A stretch of DNA of 40,026 nt from Halalkalibacter alkalisediminis (lineage in GTDB: Bacteria; Bacillota; Bacilli; Bacillales; Bacillaceae_D), in contig NZ_JAQQWT010000029.1 of the NCBI RefSeq assembly GCF_028610705.1, positions 1 through 40,026 of the forward strand. The letters are read 5' to 3'. Shown piece by piece: positions 39,920-40,026 of this stretch (within the stretch, counting starts at the first letter, position 1; each line of letters starts with the position of its first letter). Both the position numbers and the translations under genes were made by a program. The notes below the pieces were generated by a model. That model searched no databases. It worked only from the letters and a program-made list of their open reading frames with translations, and had not been told where the DNA came from.

Positions 39920-39962
39920 AGAAGCGACTGCTCTTCTTAAGCAATCGCACCCGTTAGCCATC
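39920..39962. repeat. GCGA-TGC hairpin with CCCGTTAGC tail
   Basis: AAGCGACTGCTCTTCTTAAG then CAATCGCACCCGTTAGC. Imperfect stem; tail shared with the element at 38200-38262. Confidence 0.5.
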
Positions 39963-40026
39963 CATGCAGCGCAAAATCGGCGCTGCACCACAGAGAATGA
40001 AAATGGTTAAAAACCGTCAATACTGA

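Noticed and set aside
1-40026. tRNA or rRNA genes
   Set aside because: No cloverleaf with a T-psi-C-type GGTTCGAATCC arm and no rRNA-like stretches were seen on either strand.

Overview
The window looks like a chromosomal segment of a low-GC, spore-forming Bacillaceae species. Signs of this are an Sda-like sporulation kinase inhibitor, a ComK homologue, a YwqC/YwqD/YwqE-type tyrosine-kinase module, an EpsC/N/L/M exopolysaccharide set, strong AGGAGG-type ribosome binding sites and frequent TTG/GTG starts. Nothing in the sequence names the species.

Region 1 (about 1-10.25 kb) is a catabolic-looking cluster, transcribed on the minus strand from about 8.72 kb. It encodes a PLP-dependent trans-sulfuration-type enzyme, a short homoserine dehydrogenase, an aldehyde dehydrogenase, an aspartase gene with a stop at codon 14, a shattered amino-acid permease and an intact BCCT transporter. 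A divergent GntR/FCD regulator faces it across a 0.75-kb spacer holding three near-identical 18-bp palindromes plus heptamer arrays. Read together, the enzymes spell a route from a gamma-substituted homoserine via homoserine, aspartate semialdehyde and aspartate to fumarate. At the left edge lie an unlisted TTG-start Sda-like gene and a chimeric pseudogene (UPF0316 N-terminus joined in frame to an aldehyde dehydrogenase C-terminus).

Region 2 (about 10.3-20.1 kb) is an accessory scrap-yard. It holds truncated genes (DUF3854/Toprim, an internal pdxS piece, two VanZ pieces), an XRE regulator, a ComK homologue, a winged-helix protein followed by DnaA-box-like 9-mers, a SUKH protein and a two-gene membrane pair. 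Thirteen copies of a short repeat (core GGGGAGTGACAGGCACC), all in one orientation, run through it. Interleaved are five copies, in different states of decay, of a type I toxin-antitoxin-like cassette: a 36-aa holin-like peptide on the minus strand and a convergent antisense RNA on the plus strand. Two copies are intact, one has a dead toxin, one is an antitoxin-RNA-only remnant and one is a fossil. The dead copy has a group IIC intron 5' fragment lodged directly after its toxin terminator.

Region 3 (about 20.1-35.8 kb) is an exopolysaccharide locus on the minus strand: chain-length modulator, BY-kinase, PHP phosphatase, a terminator, a candidate EAR/epsC RNA, then a UDP-diacetylbacillosamine-type set (dehydratase, aminotransferase, initiating sugar transferase, acetyltransferase), two GT4 glycosyltransferases, a UDP-sugar dehydrogenase, a Wzx-like flippase and a Wzy-like polymerase. 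A divergent LytR-CpsA-Psr ligase gene sits at its upstream end. Intrinsic terminators inside the operon downstream of the RNA candidate fit an antitermination role for it.

Region 4 (35.9-40 kb) carries an ECF sigma factor with an overlapping DUF4179 partner and a plausible self-recognised promoter, two small membrane proteins, a HAD phosphatase gene with a TGA near its 3' end, a frameshifted DUF4083 remnant and dispersed GCGATGC hairpins.
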